Source: Silicimonas sp. (GTDB lineage Bacteria > Pseudomonadota > Alphaproteobacteria > Rhodobacterales > Rhodobacteraceae). Taken from it: DNA of 64,000 nt. Numbering within the stretch: the stretch's first letter is position 1; every line of letters begins with the position of its first letter. Position numbers and translations under genes: made by a program. Shown here one piece after another: positions 28,563 through 38,733 of this stretch. The stretch spans positions 1 through 64,000 of the forward strand of contig JAJDUZ010000031.1 in assembly GCA_022826385.1 (NCBI GenBank). Reading direction: 5' to 3'. The notes below the pieces were generated by a model that did no database searches, was not told the DNA's origin, and worked only from the letters and a program-made list of their open reading frames with translations.

Positions 28563-29653
28563 CTGTCCCCGGCCGGGCCCGTCACCCGCGTGACATGACC
28601 CATCTTGCGACCCGCCCGCGCTTCGGCCTTGCCGTACAAATGCAAACGCGCGCCTGTTTCGTTTGCGATGGCCGGGACACCGTCCAGATCATGGCCGATC
28701 AGGTTCGTCATCACCACGTCCGAATGCCGAACGGGATCGACCAGAGGCCACCCCGCAACCGCGCGGATATGCTGTTCGAACTGGTCGATCACGGCGCCCG
28801 CCTCGGTCCAGTGGCCCGAGTTGTGGACGCGTGGTGCAATTTCGTTGACGATCAAACCGTCCGAGGTCTGGAACAGCTCGACCCCCAGCACGCCCACGTA
28901 ATCCAAAGCCGCAAGAATGGTGCCCGCGATCCCGAACGCGCGCGCGCGCGTCTCGCCGTCGATCGCCGCGGGAACGGTCGTGGTGTGCAGGATACCGTCC
29001 TTGTGAACATTCTCTCCGGGTTCGAAACAGGCGATCCGGTCATCCATCCCACGCGCAGCGATCACACTGATCTCGCGTTCAAAATCGACGAACCCTTCTA
29101 GGATCGCTTCGGCCCCGGCCATGGCATCAAGCGCCGCCTGAGCGTCATGCGTCTCCATGATCCGCGCTTGCCCTTTGCCGTCATAGCCAAGCCGGCGCGT
29201 CTTCAGAATGGCCGGCACGCCGACCTCGGCCAGCGCCTGCGCCAAACGCGCTGCGGCGTCGGGTTCGCCTGCATCCACCGGGGCAAACGGGGCGACCTGC
29301 AGGCCGATCTCTTGCAGGAACGTCTTTTCGGTCAGCCTGTCCTGACTGACCGCCAACGCCCGTCGGTTCGGGCGAAACGGCACAAGCGCCTCGATCTGGT
29401 CAAGCGCGGCAGCGGGAACGTTCTCGAATTCATAGGTCACCACGTCGACCGAGCGCGCAAAGGCCTCAAGCGCGGCCGTGTCCTCGTAGCTGGCGGTGGT
29501 GGTGGTACCGGCAACTTCACCGGCAGGTGCAGCACCCGGTTCATAGATATGGGTGTGAAAGCCAAGCCGTGCCGCGGCCATGGCCAACATCCGGCCTAAC
29601 TGGCCACCGCCAAGAATGCCAATCGTCTGGCCGGGGTGCAGCATCTCACTCAT
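28559..29653 (-). CDS. purK: 5-(carboxyamino)imidazole ribonucleotide synthase
   Basis: This ATP-grasp enzyme carboxylates AIR to N5-CAIR in purine synthesis. The 364 residues begin with [22 protein letters not shown], the family signature. ATP-grasp segments include [16 protein letters not shown] and later [16 protein letters not shown]. The ATG at 29653 overlaps the purE stop by eight bases (ATGAGTGA), which argues for coupling and against the longer in-frame extension. Confidence 0.95.
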   Translation of the reverse strand: MSEMLHPGQTIGILGGGQLGRMLAMAAARLGFHTHIYEPGAAPAGEVAGTTTTASYEDTAALEAFARSVDVVTYEFENVPAAALDQIEALVPFRPNRRALAVSQDRLTEKTFLQEIGLQVAPFAPVDAGEPDAAARLAQALAEVGVPAILKTRRLGYDGKGQARIMETHDAQAALDAMAGAEAILEGFVDFEREISVIAARGMDDRIACFEPGENVHKDGILHTTTVPAAIDGETRARAFGIAGTILAALDYVGVLGVELFQTSDGLIVNEIAPRVHNSGHWTEAGAVIDQFEQHIRAVAGWPLVDPVRHSDVVMTNLIGHDLDGVPAIANETGARLHLYGKAEARAGRKMGHVTRVTGPAGDR

Positions 29654-30131
29654 CGACAGGCTCTTCCGGGATCGACGCCGACAATTCCGCGCGCCATGTG
29701 TCCACACGCGCCGCCAGATCGGCGTCGGTCATCGCCAGCATCTGCGCCGCCATCAAACCCGCATTCATCGCGCCACCGGCGCCGATGGCCATTGTGGCGA
29801 CCGGAAAACCGCGCGGCATCTGCAGGATCGAGTAGAGGCTGTCGACGCCCTTCAGGGCCCGCGTCTCGACCGGGACGCCGATGACCGGAACGCGAGTCTT
29901 CGACGCCATCATGCCTGGCAAATGCGCCGCACCACCCGCGCCTGCAATGATGACCTGCAACCCGCGATCAACGGCGGACTTGCCATAGTCCCACAAGCGG
30001 TCCGGCGTCCGATGCGCCGAGACGATCTTGGTCTCGAACGCAACGCCCAGCGTTTCAAGGATATCTGCTGCACCCTTCATGGTCGGCCAATCCGACTGGC
30101 TTCCCATGATAATTCCGACCTTTGGCGCCAT
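29646..30131 (-). CDS. purE: N5-carboxyaminoimidazole ribonucleotide mutase
   Basis: This enzyme converts N5-CAIR to CAIR, the step after PurK. The 161 residues have [15 protein letters not shown] at the N-terminus and [13 protein letters not shown] in the active-site loop, then [14 protein letters not shown]. It is class I by these motifs. It lies between the YdcH-like gene, 49 bases upstream, and purK, so the four genes through the NUDIX hydrolase probably share a transcript. Confidence 0.96.
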   Translation of the reverse strand: MAPKVGIIMGSQSDWPTMKGAADILETLGVAFETKIVSAHRTPDRLWDYGKSAVDRGLQVIIAGAGGAAHLPGMMASKTRVPVIGVPVETRALKGVDSLYSILQMPRGFPVATMAIGAGGAMNAGLMAAQMLAMTDADLAARVDTWRAELSASIPEEPVDE

Positions 30132-30180
30132 TGCAGCCCTCCCGTATCTGGGTGTTACCTAGCCGCCACGGCAAACGGCC

Positions 30181-30399
30181 TCAAGCAATGATATCGGGGG
30201 TCAATCGGTCTTCCAGCGCGGCAATCCGGTCTTTCAAAGCCAGTTTCTGCTTTTTCAGCCGTCGCACCGCCAACGGATCGGTGCCGCGTTCGTCCAACGC
30301 CTCAATCGCGGCGTCCAGATCACGGTGGTCGCCCTTCAGGGCTTCCAGCTTGATCCACAAGACCTCCTCGGTCTCCATCTGCTTTGGTGACGATGTCAT
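30181..30399 (-). CDS. YdcH-like DUF465 small protein
   Basis: This 72-residue, strongly charged helical protein has the family pattern LEALKGDHRDLDAAIEAL followed by LAVRRLKKQKLALKDRIAAL. Members are small coiled coils of unknown function, common in alphaproteobacteria. I start at the ATG at 30399 rather than a TTG four codons upstream. It heads the purE-purK unit. Confidence 0.85.
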   Translation of the reverse strand: MTSSPKQMETEEVLWIKLEALKGDHRDLDAAIEALDERGTDPLAVRRLKKQKLALKDRIAALEDRLTPDIIA

Positions 30400-30553
30400 G
30401 GCACTCAACATTCCGGAATGACTATGAATTTAGGGGCATATTTCGCGTGCGCAAAGCCGAAAAGCTTGTAGCGCAGGGAATAGTCCCCATATTCTTACCG
30501 AAAGGTTGCCTTCGGGGACCGAAACCTTCGTCGCTTCTATGCTGAGGACGGAT

Positions 30554-30964
30554 ATGAGCAAACTGAGCTTGGGAACCCACCCTTTTCTTCTGGGTTTCGA
30601 TCAACTGGAACGACTGGTCGAGCGTACGGCCAAGTCAGAGAACGGTTACCCTCCTTACAATATAGAGCAGGTCGGCGAGAACATCTTTCGCATCACACTG
30701 GCTGTCGCCGGGTTTGCCGAAGAAGACCTGTCGCTGACCGTCGAAGATCGCCAGCTTGTCGTGCGCGGCAAACAGACCGAGGACGGGGACGACCGTGTCT
30801 TCCTGCACCGCGGGATCGCAGCGCGCCAATTCCAGCGCACGTTCCTGCTGGCTGACGGGATGGAAGTCTCTGGCGCAGCCCTCGCCAACGGGCTGCTACA
30901 TGTCGACCTGAGCCGTTCGGTGCCCGAGCGCATCGTGCAATCGATCGAAATCAAGAAGGGGTAA
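30554..30964 (+). CDS. Small heat-shock protein (Hsp20/IbpA type)
   Basis: This ATP-independent holdase has 136 residues. The alpha-crystallin domain spans ~25-115, with FRITLAVAGFAEEDLSLTVE and RGIAARQFQRTFLLADGMEV, and the C-terminal part ends in basic residues. I chose the ATG at 30554 because GAGGA is eight bases upstream; the in-frame start 16 codons earlier would add a tail unlike the family. The 5' leader has small hairpins near 30482-30553. The DUF1150 gene follows after four bases. Confidence 0.92.
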   Translation: MSKLSLGTHPFLLGFDQLERLVERTAKSENGYPPYNIEQVGENIFRITLAVAGFAEEDLSLTVEDRQLVVRGKQTEDGDDRVFLHRGIAARQFQRTFLLADGMEVSGAALANGLLHVDLSRSVPERIVQSIEIKKG

Positions 30965-30968
30965 GGCC

Positions 30969-31196
30969 ATGAATACCAAACTGGATTTTGCGCGCACCAT
31001 GGGTGACCGGCTGGTCTATATCCGCCCCGTCGTCGTCGCCGACCTGCCGGACGAGGTGCAGGAACAGGCCGAGGGGTGCGAACAGATCTACGGCGTCCAT
31101 TCGTCGGACGGTTTGTGCCTGGCGCTGGTCAAAGACCGCAACCTTGCCTTTGCGCTGGCACGCCAGAACGACTTTTCCCCGGTCGAGGTGCATTAG
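30969..31196 (+). CDS. DUF1150 family small protein
   Basis: This 75-residue soluble protein of unknown function contains VYIRPVVVADLPDEVQ and a C-terminal LALVKDRNLAFALARQNDF, the pattern of DUF1150. It is typically encoded directly after hsp20 in alphaproteobacteria, as here with a four-base gap. A role linked to the small heat-shock protein is an inference from this pairing. Confidence 0.85.
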   Translation: MNTKLDFARTMGDRLVYIRPVVVADLPDEVQEQAEGCEQIYGVHSSDGLCLALVKDRNLAFALARQNDFSPVEVH

Positions 31197-31265
31197 AAGC
31201 TGACCGCTGCTTCGAGCTCTGCCTGACATTTGGTCAAGGCCCAAAGCTTCCAGGGAATGCGCGCC

Positions 31266-32297
31266 TTATTCGATGAGGCCAACAATCTTCGGCATGAATT
31301 TGAACTGCCGAGCAGGGTCGTCGAGCTGGTTCAGCGTTCCGGTAATGTAAAGGTCTTTGTCAGGATTGTAGAATGCCATCGCTCCATTGACGCCAGCGTG
31401 TCCGATGAACTCGGGCATCTTGCGAAACAACGTAAGCCAACGTGGCAACTGGAAACGCCAAAGCCCGTATCCATAATGCATCGGGAAAAACATCCGGTTC
31501 CAAGTGGTCATTTTTTCAAAATGAGCCTTCTTGAAAAGCCTCCCTTCGAAATAGGCGCGAAGAAACCGATGGCTGTCCGCCATCGTGGATACTGCGCCGC
31601 CAGCGCCCCGTTCTGACGTCATAGCCAGCGGGAGCGACAATGAAGTGTTGTTGCAGTAGAACGGAAGCGGCTCCACCGCAGGCGGCACCTTGTGGTCGTA
31701 TAGGTAGGTGTCCGCCATCTCTGTGGGTTCAAATATGCGCTCCCTAAAGGCTTCTACCAAAGTGAGATCGGTAACAACCTCGATGACCGCCCCAAGAAGC
31801 TGATAGTTCGTGTCTGAATAATGCGACTTCCCACTGTCAGGTGCCGCGAAAGGTGCCTTTCCTCGGATGAGTTCAAGCACATCCTCCACGCTATAGGATC
31901 GGTCTTGGTTCTTTTTAAAATCCTCGTTCAATCCATCCGCAAAATAGTCCGCCAATCCCGATGTTTGATGGAGCAACTGATAGATTTTGAGATCGTTGCT
32001 GTAGTCCGTGCCCTTGTAGATATGGATGCCATTCAGCGATAAATGCGACAGATACTTTTCAATTGGATCGTTGAGCTCCAGCAACCCTTCATCTGCCAAT
32101 TGCATGATGACTGTTGCCGTAAACATCTTTGTTACGCTGGCAACGAAATAAGGGCTGTCGGGTGTGCCCTCACCAATTGCGCCTTGAAAGCTCAACCTTC
32201 CATCTCCGGAGTGAACGCTCAGCAAGATGCTGTTTGAGTGAGGCTTCTCGAATTCTTCCCTGAGGAGTGCTTGTAAACTCTCTTCCGGTCCCGTCAC
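31266..32297 (-). CDS. Serine hydrolase of the class C beta-lactamase family
   Basis: This cytoplasmic-looking protein has 343 residues. It shows the SxxK site in ASVTKMFTATVIMQL, a YSD motif (HYSDTNYQLLG) in place of the usual YxN, and GHAGVNGAMAF in the position of the third motif. Such proteins are esterases or peptidases as often as lactamases. No signal peptide is visible. The gene looks clearly more AT-rich than its neighbours and starts with GTG, which hints at recent transfer. It stands alone between DUF1150 and groEL. Confidence 0.82.
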   Translation of the reverse strand: MTGPEESLQALLREEFEKPHSNSILLSVHSGDGRLSFQGAIGEGTPDSPYFVASVTKMFTATVIMQLADEGLLELNDPIEKYLSHLSLNGIHIYKGTDYSNDLKIYQLLHQTSGLADYFADGLNEDFKKNQDRSYSVEDVLELIRGKAPFAAPDSGKSHYSDTNYQLLGAVIEVVTDLTLVEAFRERIFEPTEMADTYLYDHKVPPAVEPLPFYCNNTSLSLPLAMTSERGAGGAVSTMADSHRFLRAYFEGRLFKKAHFEKMTTWNRMFFPMHYGYGLWRFQLPRWLTLFRKMPEFIGHAGVNGAMAFYNPDKDLYITGTLNQLDDPARQFKFMPKIVGLIE

Positions 32298-32389
32298 TTA
32301 GGTTTCTCTCCGATTATTTTCGAGAAGTGTAGTCGATAAAATATTTGGCTAGCAAAGGTCCGCTTTGCCAAAATTGAGTTGAAACAAAA

Positions 32390-32413
32390 AAAGGGCACCA
32401 AACGGTGCCCTTT
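32390..32413 (-). terminator. Intrinsic terminator of groESL
   Basis: A perfect 10-bp stem (32390-32399 with 32404-32413, loop AAAC) is followed on the minus strand by a run of T residues. It lies 88 bases beyond the groEL stop, in groEL's direction. It is a textbook intrinsic terminator. Confidence 0.9.
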
Positions 32414-32500
32414 CTCATTTGTTAGGCGGTGGGGTTGTCGGTATGTTTGCAAGCAAAAACGCCTGTCGCCCCCGTCGCATTCGCAAAGCGAACGCGATGC

Positions 32501-34171
<1,671 letters not shown>

Positions 34172-34184
34172 TTAAAAGCGCGGC

Positions 34185-34472
34185 TCAGCCGATCAGGCCG
34201 AGGATGTCGCTTTCTTTCATGATCAGCAGTTCTTCGCCGTCCAGCGTGATCTCGGTGCCCGACCACTTGCCGAACAGGATCTTGTCGCCAGCCTTGACGT
34301 CCATCGCGATGCGCTCGCCGTCTTCGTCACGGGCACCTGCGCCGACAGCCACAACTTCGCCCTCGGCGGGCTTTTCCTTGGCGTTGTCGGGGATGATCAG
34401 ACCACCAGCGGTCTTCTCGTCGCTTTCCACACGGCGCACGAGGACGCGGTCATGAAGCGGAGTGAAAGCCAT
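34185..34472 (-). CDS. groES: 10-kDa co-chaperonin GroES
   Basis: This is the heptameric lid of GroEL. The 95 residues begin with [22 protein letters not shown], include the mobile loop, and end with [15 protein letters not shown]. It is the first gene of groESL. The promoter and CIRCE lie upstream on the same strand. Confidence 0.98.
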   Translation of the reverse strand: MAFTPLHDRVLVRRVESDEKTAGGLIIPDNAKEKPAEGEVVAVGAGARDEDGERIAMDVKAGDKILFGKWSGTEITLDGEELLIMKESDILGLIG

Positions 34473-34504
34473 TTTTGAACGCTCCTTGGTTCAGTTATCT
34501 CCCT

Positions 34505-34531
34505 TTAGCACTCACTCGGGGCGAGTGCTAA
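34505..34531. promoter_or_regulatory. CIRCE operator (HrcA site)
   Basis: TTAGCACTC, nine spacer bases, GAGTGCTAA: an exact CIRCE inverted repeat. HrcA bound here represses groESL until heat shock. It lies 33 bases upstream of the groES ATG and just downstream of the predicted -10 box. Confidence 0.97.
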
Positions 34532-34538
34532 CGAGCGG

Positions 34539-34567
34539 GAAATAGGGAACCGGCGGGCGTGAGTCAA
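34539..34567 (-). promoter_or_regulatory. groESL promoter
   Basis: On the minus strand TTGACT (34567-34562) and TATTTC (34544-34539) are separated by 17 bases. They match a housekeeping sigma promoter. CIRCE begins about eight bases after the -10 box, so it overlaps the likely start site, as in other HrcA-controlled operons. Confidence 0.75.
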
Positions 34568-34585
34568 CGGGTTAGTTGGGAAAAT

Positions 34586-35686
34586 TCATACGCTCAAAAA
34601 GGCAATTGCCTCATCGATCGACAAGATTTCAACCCGCCCCCAGTCACACCCCAAAGGATGGCGTCGCGCCAAGTCGCGCAACGTGTCGAAGTAGATATCA
34701 ATCAGCCGTTTCTCGAAGGCGTCCGTCTCCTCGGCAGAGAAACCGGTCGAGTTCTTCTCTACATAATCCCCCATCGCCAGATACTGTTTGGAAACCTCCA
34801 AGCTAGAGATAGGCGTAGGATAATCGACAAGATTGTCTCCGACTTGATACGCGAAATACGCACCGCGAGGATGAGTTTCATCATCTTGCCAGATTTTCGG
34901 CAGGCTTTTCAGAACGTTTCCATCCCGATCCGTCACCGGTTCTTTGGTTTCGCGATCAATGATCGGCTCCGCAAAAGCCTCCTCCAAGAGTCCGACGCAG
35001 CGGTCCACATCTCCGATCCGATCAGGGCGGATGAGGACAAGCTTCTTGAGCTGAGGGTTCTTCTTGAAGATGCCACCACGCTTCAGGACATAACTGGTGA
35101 AGTTGTAAAAGTTCCCAGTCGCAACACCCGCCGCGGCGGCGACGTTGACCAGATGAACGCCCTCAAAAAACTCGGTGATCGGGTTTCGAAAGTCCTCTCG
35201 CGGTGGCGCGGTCATCAAGGTTTCCAACTGCCCTTTCCGGGCGTTGTCATCGAAGCTCTCGCCCGCGAGTGCAGCTTCAATCGTCGACACCTCGAAATCT
35301 GCGCAAGGGATGCAATTCTGTTGGTTCAGATAGAAGATGGGGTCGCCAAGCAGGATCACCGGCGTGCCGTTGGCATGCAGCATGGCGACTTCATAAATGA
35401 CATTCGGGCTCGCATTCGAAATGTCTGCAATTGCGAAGTTGCAATGCATGATGTGCGAAAACACGTCGCGCGGAATACCGGATGGCCGATTGGGCGGATC
35501 GACAACCTGCCAACGCGGAAAATCGCGTCCCAGCTTCTCTTCGAGCCGCTGAAGGATATTGCGGGTCGCCTCAACGATGTTCGGGATGTGCTGCGAATAC
35601 GACATACCCTGAGGGTCGTTTTGATCGGTGGTCATCGGGCCAATAACAAAAATCCGCTTCGGCGGCGTGATAATAGACTCAGACAT
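34586..35686 (-). CDS. STING-like cyclic-dinucleotide receptor with N-terminal nucleoside-deoxyribosyltransferase/TIR-like domain
   Basis: This 366-residue soluble protein has two parts. Residues ~10-120 start with KRIFVIGPM and include FAIADISNASPNVIYEVAML, then HANGTPVILL. That is the strand-acidic-loop-glutamate pattern of nucleoside 2-deoxyribosyltransferases and related TIR-like N-glycosidases, with E99 as the likely catalytic residue. Residues ~180-345 resemble the STING ligand-binding domain: a first helix AAAAGVATGNFYNFTSYV, the strand KLVLIRPD, RGAYFAY, and then LVDYPTPISSLEVSKQYL, which lines up with the LEYATPLQTLFAMSQ segment of animal STING. Bacterial STING domains bind c-di-GMP and switch on a fused effector, usually TIR, in CBASS immunity. 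No CD-NTase is in the window. I prefer the ATG at 35686 to a TTG five codons upstream. Identification is by eye and needs a profile search. Confidence 0.7.
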   Translation of the reverse strand: MSESIITPPKRIFVIGPMTTDQNDPQGMSYSQHIPNIVEATRNILQRLEEKLGRDFPRWQVVDPPNRPSGIPRDVFSHIMHCNFAIADISNASPNVIYEVAMLHANGTPVILLGDPIFYLNQQNCIPCADFEVSTIEAALAGESFDDNARKGQLETLMTAPPREDFRNPITEFFEGVHLVNVAAAAGVATGNFYNFTSYVLKRGGIFKKNPQLKKLVLIRPDRIGDVDRCVGLLEEAFAEPIIDRETKEPVTDRDGNVLKSLPKIWQDDETHPRGAYFAYQVGDNLVDYPTPISSLEVSKQYLAMGDYVEKNSTGFSAEETDAFEKRLIDIYFDTLRDLARRHPLGCDWGRVEILSIDEAIAFLSV

Positions 35687-35788
35687 AGACTTCGCTCTCA
35701 AATCAGGCGCATTCTGCAGCCTCTGTTAACTTTTCATTAAGACTGGTTAACGATCAATGAAGAAAACCGGGCCCGGTGGAGGAGTATC

Positions 35789-36199
35789 TTGGACAAACAC
35801 GGTCTTTCCGGCCTTGAAGTTTTGCCGCTGCAGCGGCGCTCGGACGATTTCTCCGAGCAGTTTTCCCTGCCAGGCGACCCGAAGTTCTGGATCCGATACG
35901 AATTACCGCTTGGCACGCCGCTGATCGTGACGGACTTCTTTCCCGGTGCGCTCGACACGTATCAAATGGCCGCGGCCTTCCTGCAATCGCTCGCGATGAT
36001 CGACCAAGGCCGGGCCGAGCGCATCATATTCCGCAACCTCGGCGATCCGGCAGACCAAGGCACGCAAGACGCTTTGCAGGAGCATTTTCGCGTGCTCGAC
36101 GCCGTTGTGTCCCGCCAACGGCGGTTCGTGATCGGCCGCGAAACGCATGTTCGGCGCGGCAAGCTTGACCTCGAGGTCGAATTCAAGACCTTCGCGTAA
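35789..36199 (+). CDS. Hypothetical protein
   Basis: This 136-residue soluble protein is not a family I recognise. It is acidic in the first half and ends in a basic, strand-rich tail (RRFVIGRETHVRRGKLDLEVE). The TTG start at 35789 is supported by GGAGGAG at 35778-35784. It is divergent from the STING-like gene across about 100 bases, so a shared control region is possible; GTTAAC occurs twice there (35725-35730 and 35746-35751). Confidence 0.65.
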   Translation: MDKHGLSGLEVLPLQRRSDDFSEQFSLPGDPKFWIRYELPLGTPLIVTDFFPGALDTYQMAAAFLQSLAMIDQGRAERIIFRNLGDPADQGTQDALQEHFRVLDAVVSRQRRFVIGRETHVRRGKLDLEVEFKTFA

Positions 36200-36285
36200 C
36201 CAAAGTGAACGCCCGCCCGTCCACCTTAACGGGCTGTTAACCACGTTCCTGCACAACTCGCCGCGTCAAACCGGGGATTATTCGC

Positions 36286-36693
36286 ATGGCGTCGGAAGAA
36301 CGGGAATTCGTGTTGGACTGGGCTGCGTCTGGCATGTGGGTGCAAGACCGAAGCCTGTATCTTGTGCCAGACGAACAGCCTGGTGCCGGCGGGGAAATCT
36401 GCGTGACCGACCAGATGGGAAACACACGGCAAGTCGACCGCAAGACTTTCGAAGCAACCCATCAGCCAGTCAGAAACGCCACGGTCTACAAGGCAATCTA
36501 TGCCCCGGTGCAGGCCTTCTGCCCGCCGGAAGACATGCACGTTCGCATGGCCGACGGCACTGTGCACCCTGTGCCGGCAGGGGATGCGTTGATGCGCGAC
36601 GCGGACGGGACGGTGCACATCCTTGACCGTCACACCTTCAACTGCCGCTTCCAATTCGTCGCAGCTGGCGGCGACCGCGCGCCTTTTACCTGA
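36286..36693 (+). CDS. Hypothetical protein
   Basis: This 135-residue soluble protein without signal peptide or membrane segment is not recognised. It has two similar short blocks, HVRMADGTVHPV and MRDADGTVHILDR, suggesting a small internal beta repeat. It follows the previous hypothetical gene in the same direction after 86 bases. Confidence 0.6.
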   Translation: MASEEREFVLDWAASGMWVQDRSLYLVPDEQPGAGGEICVTDQMGNTRQVDRKTFEATHQPVRNATVYKAIYAPVQAFCPPEDMHVRMADGTVHPVPAGDALMRDADGTVHILDRHTFNCRFQFVAAGGDRAPFT

Positions 36694-36735
36694 CACAAAT
36701 CGATCCTAACTTGATGAGGTGAAGGAGATCGCCTC

Positions 36736-37704
36736 ATGAAATTCGCCCTTGTGCTTGCCGTCAGCCTGTTTCCCGCACTCGCCAATGCGCAAGCCTGCGG
36801 CACGCGCGACCTGATCGCCGAGCTTGACGCAACCGACCGCGCCGCCCTGCAGACCCTCGTCGCCGAGCATCCCTATCCGGAAGGCAATCTCTACCGCGCC
36901 GAAAAGCCCGGCAGCACCGTGACCGTCGTCGGCACCCTGCACCTGCCCGACCCGCGCCACGCCGAAACGGTCGACAAGGTGCGCCCGGCTATTGAAGAGG
37001 CCGATCTGCTGATCCTCGAAGCCTCCAGCGAAGCGCAGGCCCAGATCCAGCAGATGACCGCCACCCGGCCCGAGGTGTTCTTCCTGACCGAAGGCCCGAC
37101 CCTGATCGACCTTCTGGACGACAACGAATGGGCGCGCCTGAAGGAAGAATTGTCGGACTATGGCATACCCGGCTTCATGGCCGCCAAGTTCAAACCATGG
37201 TTTCTGGCTATGACCCTCGCGGTTCCGCCCTGCGCCATGGCGCAAGTCCAAAACGGCGAGCGCGGCCTCGACATGCTGCTGGAAGAAGTCGCCACCCGGA
37301 ACAACGTCCCGATCGGGGAACTTGATGACATTGACCAGCTTCTCGACTTGCTGGCGGGCGACTCGCTGGAAAAACAGCTCGACGGCCTCCGGCTCTGGCT
37401 GTCGATGAAGGTTGAAGGCGACGCCGAACTGACGACGATGGTCGAACGCTATTTTCAGGGCAAGGCGCGCGAGGTGGTCGAATTCTCACGGCTGACGCTG
37501 GCGGACAAGAATGTGCCGGTCGAGCTGTTCGACGAGATGATGCAAGGCATTCTGGAAGACCGGAACACCGCCTGGGAGCCGAAGATCCTCAAGATGATCG
37601 AGGGCAAGACCGCCGTCCTTGCCGTGGGGGCCGCACATCTCTCGGGCGAAAGCGGCGTGCTTCGCGCCCTTGAACGCGCCGGTTACACGCTGACGCGCCT
37701 CTGA
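36736..37704 (+). CDS. TraB/GumN family protein, exported
   Basis: This 322-residue protein has a signal peptide (MKFALVLAVSLFPALANAQA). The family motif VVGTLHLPDPRH comes near the N-terminus, and the late GAAHLSGESGVLRAL matches the second conserved GxxH motif. The family is related to Tiki-type metalloproteases; bacterial members are probably envelope hydrolases but mostly untested. GAAGGAG precedes the ATG. Confidence 0.85.
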   Translation: MKFALVLAVSLFPALANAQACGTRDLIAELDATDRAALQTLVAEHPYPEGNLYRAEKPGSTVTVVGTLHLPDPRHAETVDKVRPAIEEADLLILEASSEAQAQIQQMTATRPEVFFLTEGPTLIDLLDDNEWARLKEELSDYGIPGFMAAKFKPWFLAMTLAVPPCAMAQVQNGERGLDMLLEEVATRNNVPIGELDDIDQLLDLLAGDSLEKQLDGLRLWLSMKVEGDAELTTMVERYFQGKAREVVEFSRLTLADKNVPVELFDEMMQGILEDRNTAWEPKILKMIEGKTAVLAVGAAHLSGESGVLRALERAGYTLTRL

Positions 37705-37756
37705 CGGGACGGCGGGCGGGGCGACGCGGCCCTGCCGCGAGCGCCGCTGGCCGGCC

Positions 37757-38659
37757 CTATTGCGCCTTCACGATCTGCTCGCGACGCAGCGTATAGATGC
37801 CGGTGGCCACGATCAGCGCGGTCCCGGCCCAGGTCCATCCGTCAGGCAATTGTCCGAACACCGTGAAGCCATAGAACGTACCCCACAGGATCAGCGTGTA
37901 TTGAACCGGTGCCACGACGACCGCCATCGCCATTTCCAGTGCCTTGATGACGCAAATCTCGGCCGCCGCCGCCACTACGGCCATCAGCACCAACAGCACA
38001 AGCTGATCCGATGTCGGCGTCTGCCAGACGAACAGCATCGGCACCGTCAGCACGAGAACCGAGATCATCGCGGTATAGACAATCGTCGTCGCTGTCCGGT
38101 CGGTGTCTGACAAGGCGCGACTGACGATCTGTCGGATGGCAAAGAAGAATGCCGCCAGCACGATGAACCCAGCCGCAGGATGCACAACCCCCATGCCGGG
38201 TCGGATGACGATCAGGGCGCCGACGAATCCCAAGGTGATCGCAATCCAGCGCCGGAGCCCCACCGGCTCGCGCAGGATAAGCGCGCCCATGACCGTGACC
38301 ATGAACGGGGCAACAAAACTGATCGCCACCGCGTCGGCCAGTGGCACATGCGCGACACCCAGAATGAACAGCGACGCCGACAGCGATGCCACGCCGCCGC
38401 GCAGGATTTGCAGCCGGGGATGCGTGGTTCTCAGGACCGACCAGCCCTGCGCCCCGATCAGGATAAGCGCACCGGCCAGCAAGCCTAGCTGCCGAGACCA
38501 GACAATCTGGAACGGGTGCATCTCGTCGGTCAGGAATTTCGCGGTCGTGTCCACGGCCGAAAACAGGAACATGCCCGCCGCCATCAACAGCAGGCCGGCG
38601 CCGTTCCGGTTCTGGCGCATCCCTGAAATTGGCCTGCCTCCCTGATGTTCTCTCGCCAT
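37757..38659 (-). CDS. EamA/DMT family membrane transporter
   Basis: This 300-residue protein has ten membrane segments in two EamA repeats (e.g. LLLMAAGMFLFSAVDTTAKF and later TLILWGTFYGFTVFG). It belongs to the same superfamily as the gene at 27298 but is clearly a different member. Substrate unknown. The start could be the ATG at 38659 or the one 13 codons later; ribosome sites do not decide. It is divergent from the next gene. Confidence 0.82.
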   Translation of the reverse strand: MAREHQGGRPISGMRQNRNGAGLLLMAAGMFLFSAVDTTAKFLTDEMHPFQIVWSRQLGLLAGALILIGAQGWSVLRTTHPRLQILRGGVASLSASLFILGVAHVPLADAVAISFVAPFMVTVMGALILREPVGLRRWIAITLGFVGALIVIRPGMGVVHPAAGFIVLAAFFFAIRQIVSRALSDTDRTATTIVYTAMISVLVLTVPMLFVWQTPTSDQLVLLVLMAVVAAAAEICVIKALEMAMAVVVAPVQYTLILWGTFYGFTVFGQLPDGWTWAGTALIVATGIYTLRREQIVKAQ

Positions 38660-38733
38660 AACACCTGAAGAAAGCCACGATGCAAGTGGCGATGGCTTTG
38701 ACAGGGCTTTGCATCGGGCACAGTTTGGCGCGC

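Noticed and set aside
34586-35686. Reading the STING-like gene as a plain nucleoside deoxyribosyltransferase
   Set aside because: The protein is more than twice the usual length of that family, and the extra C-terminal part has its own STING-like order of elements.
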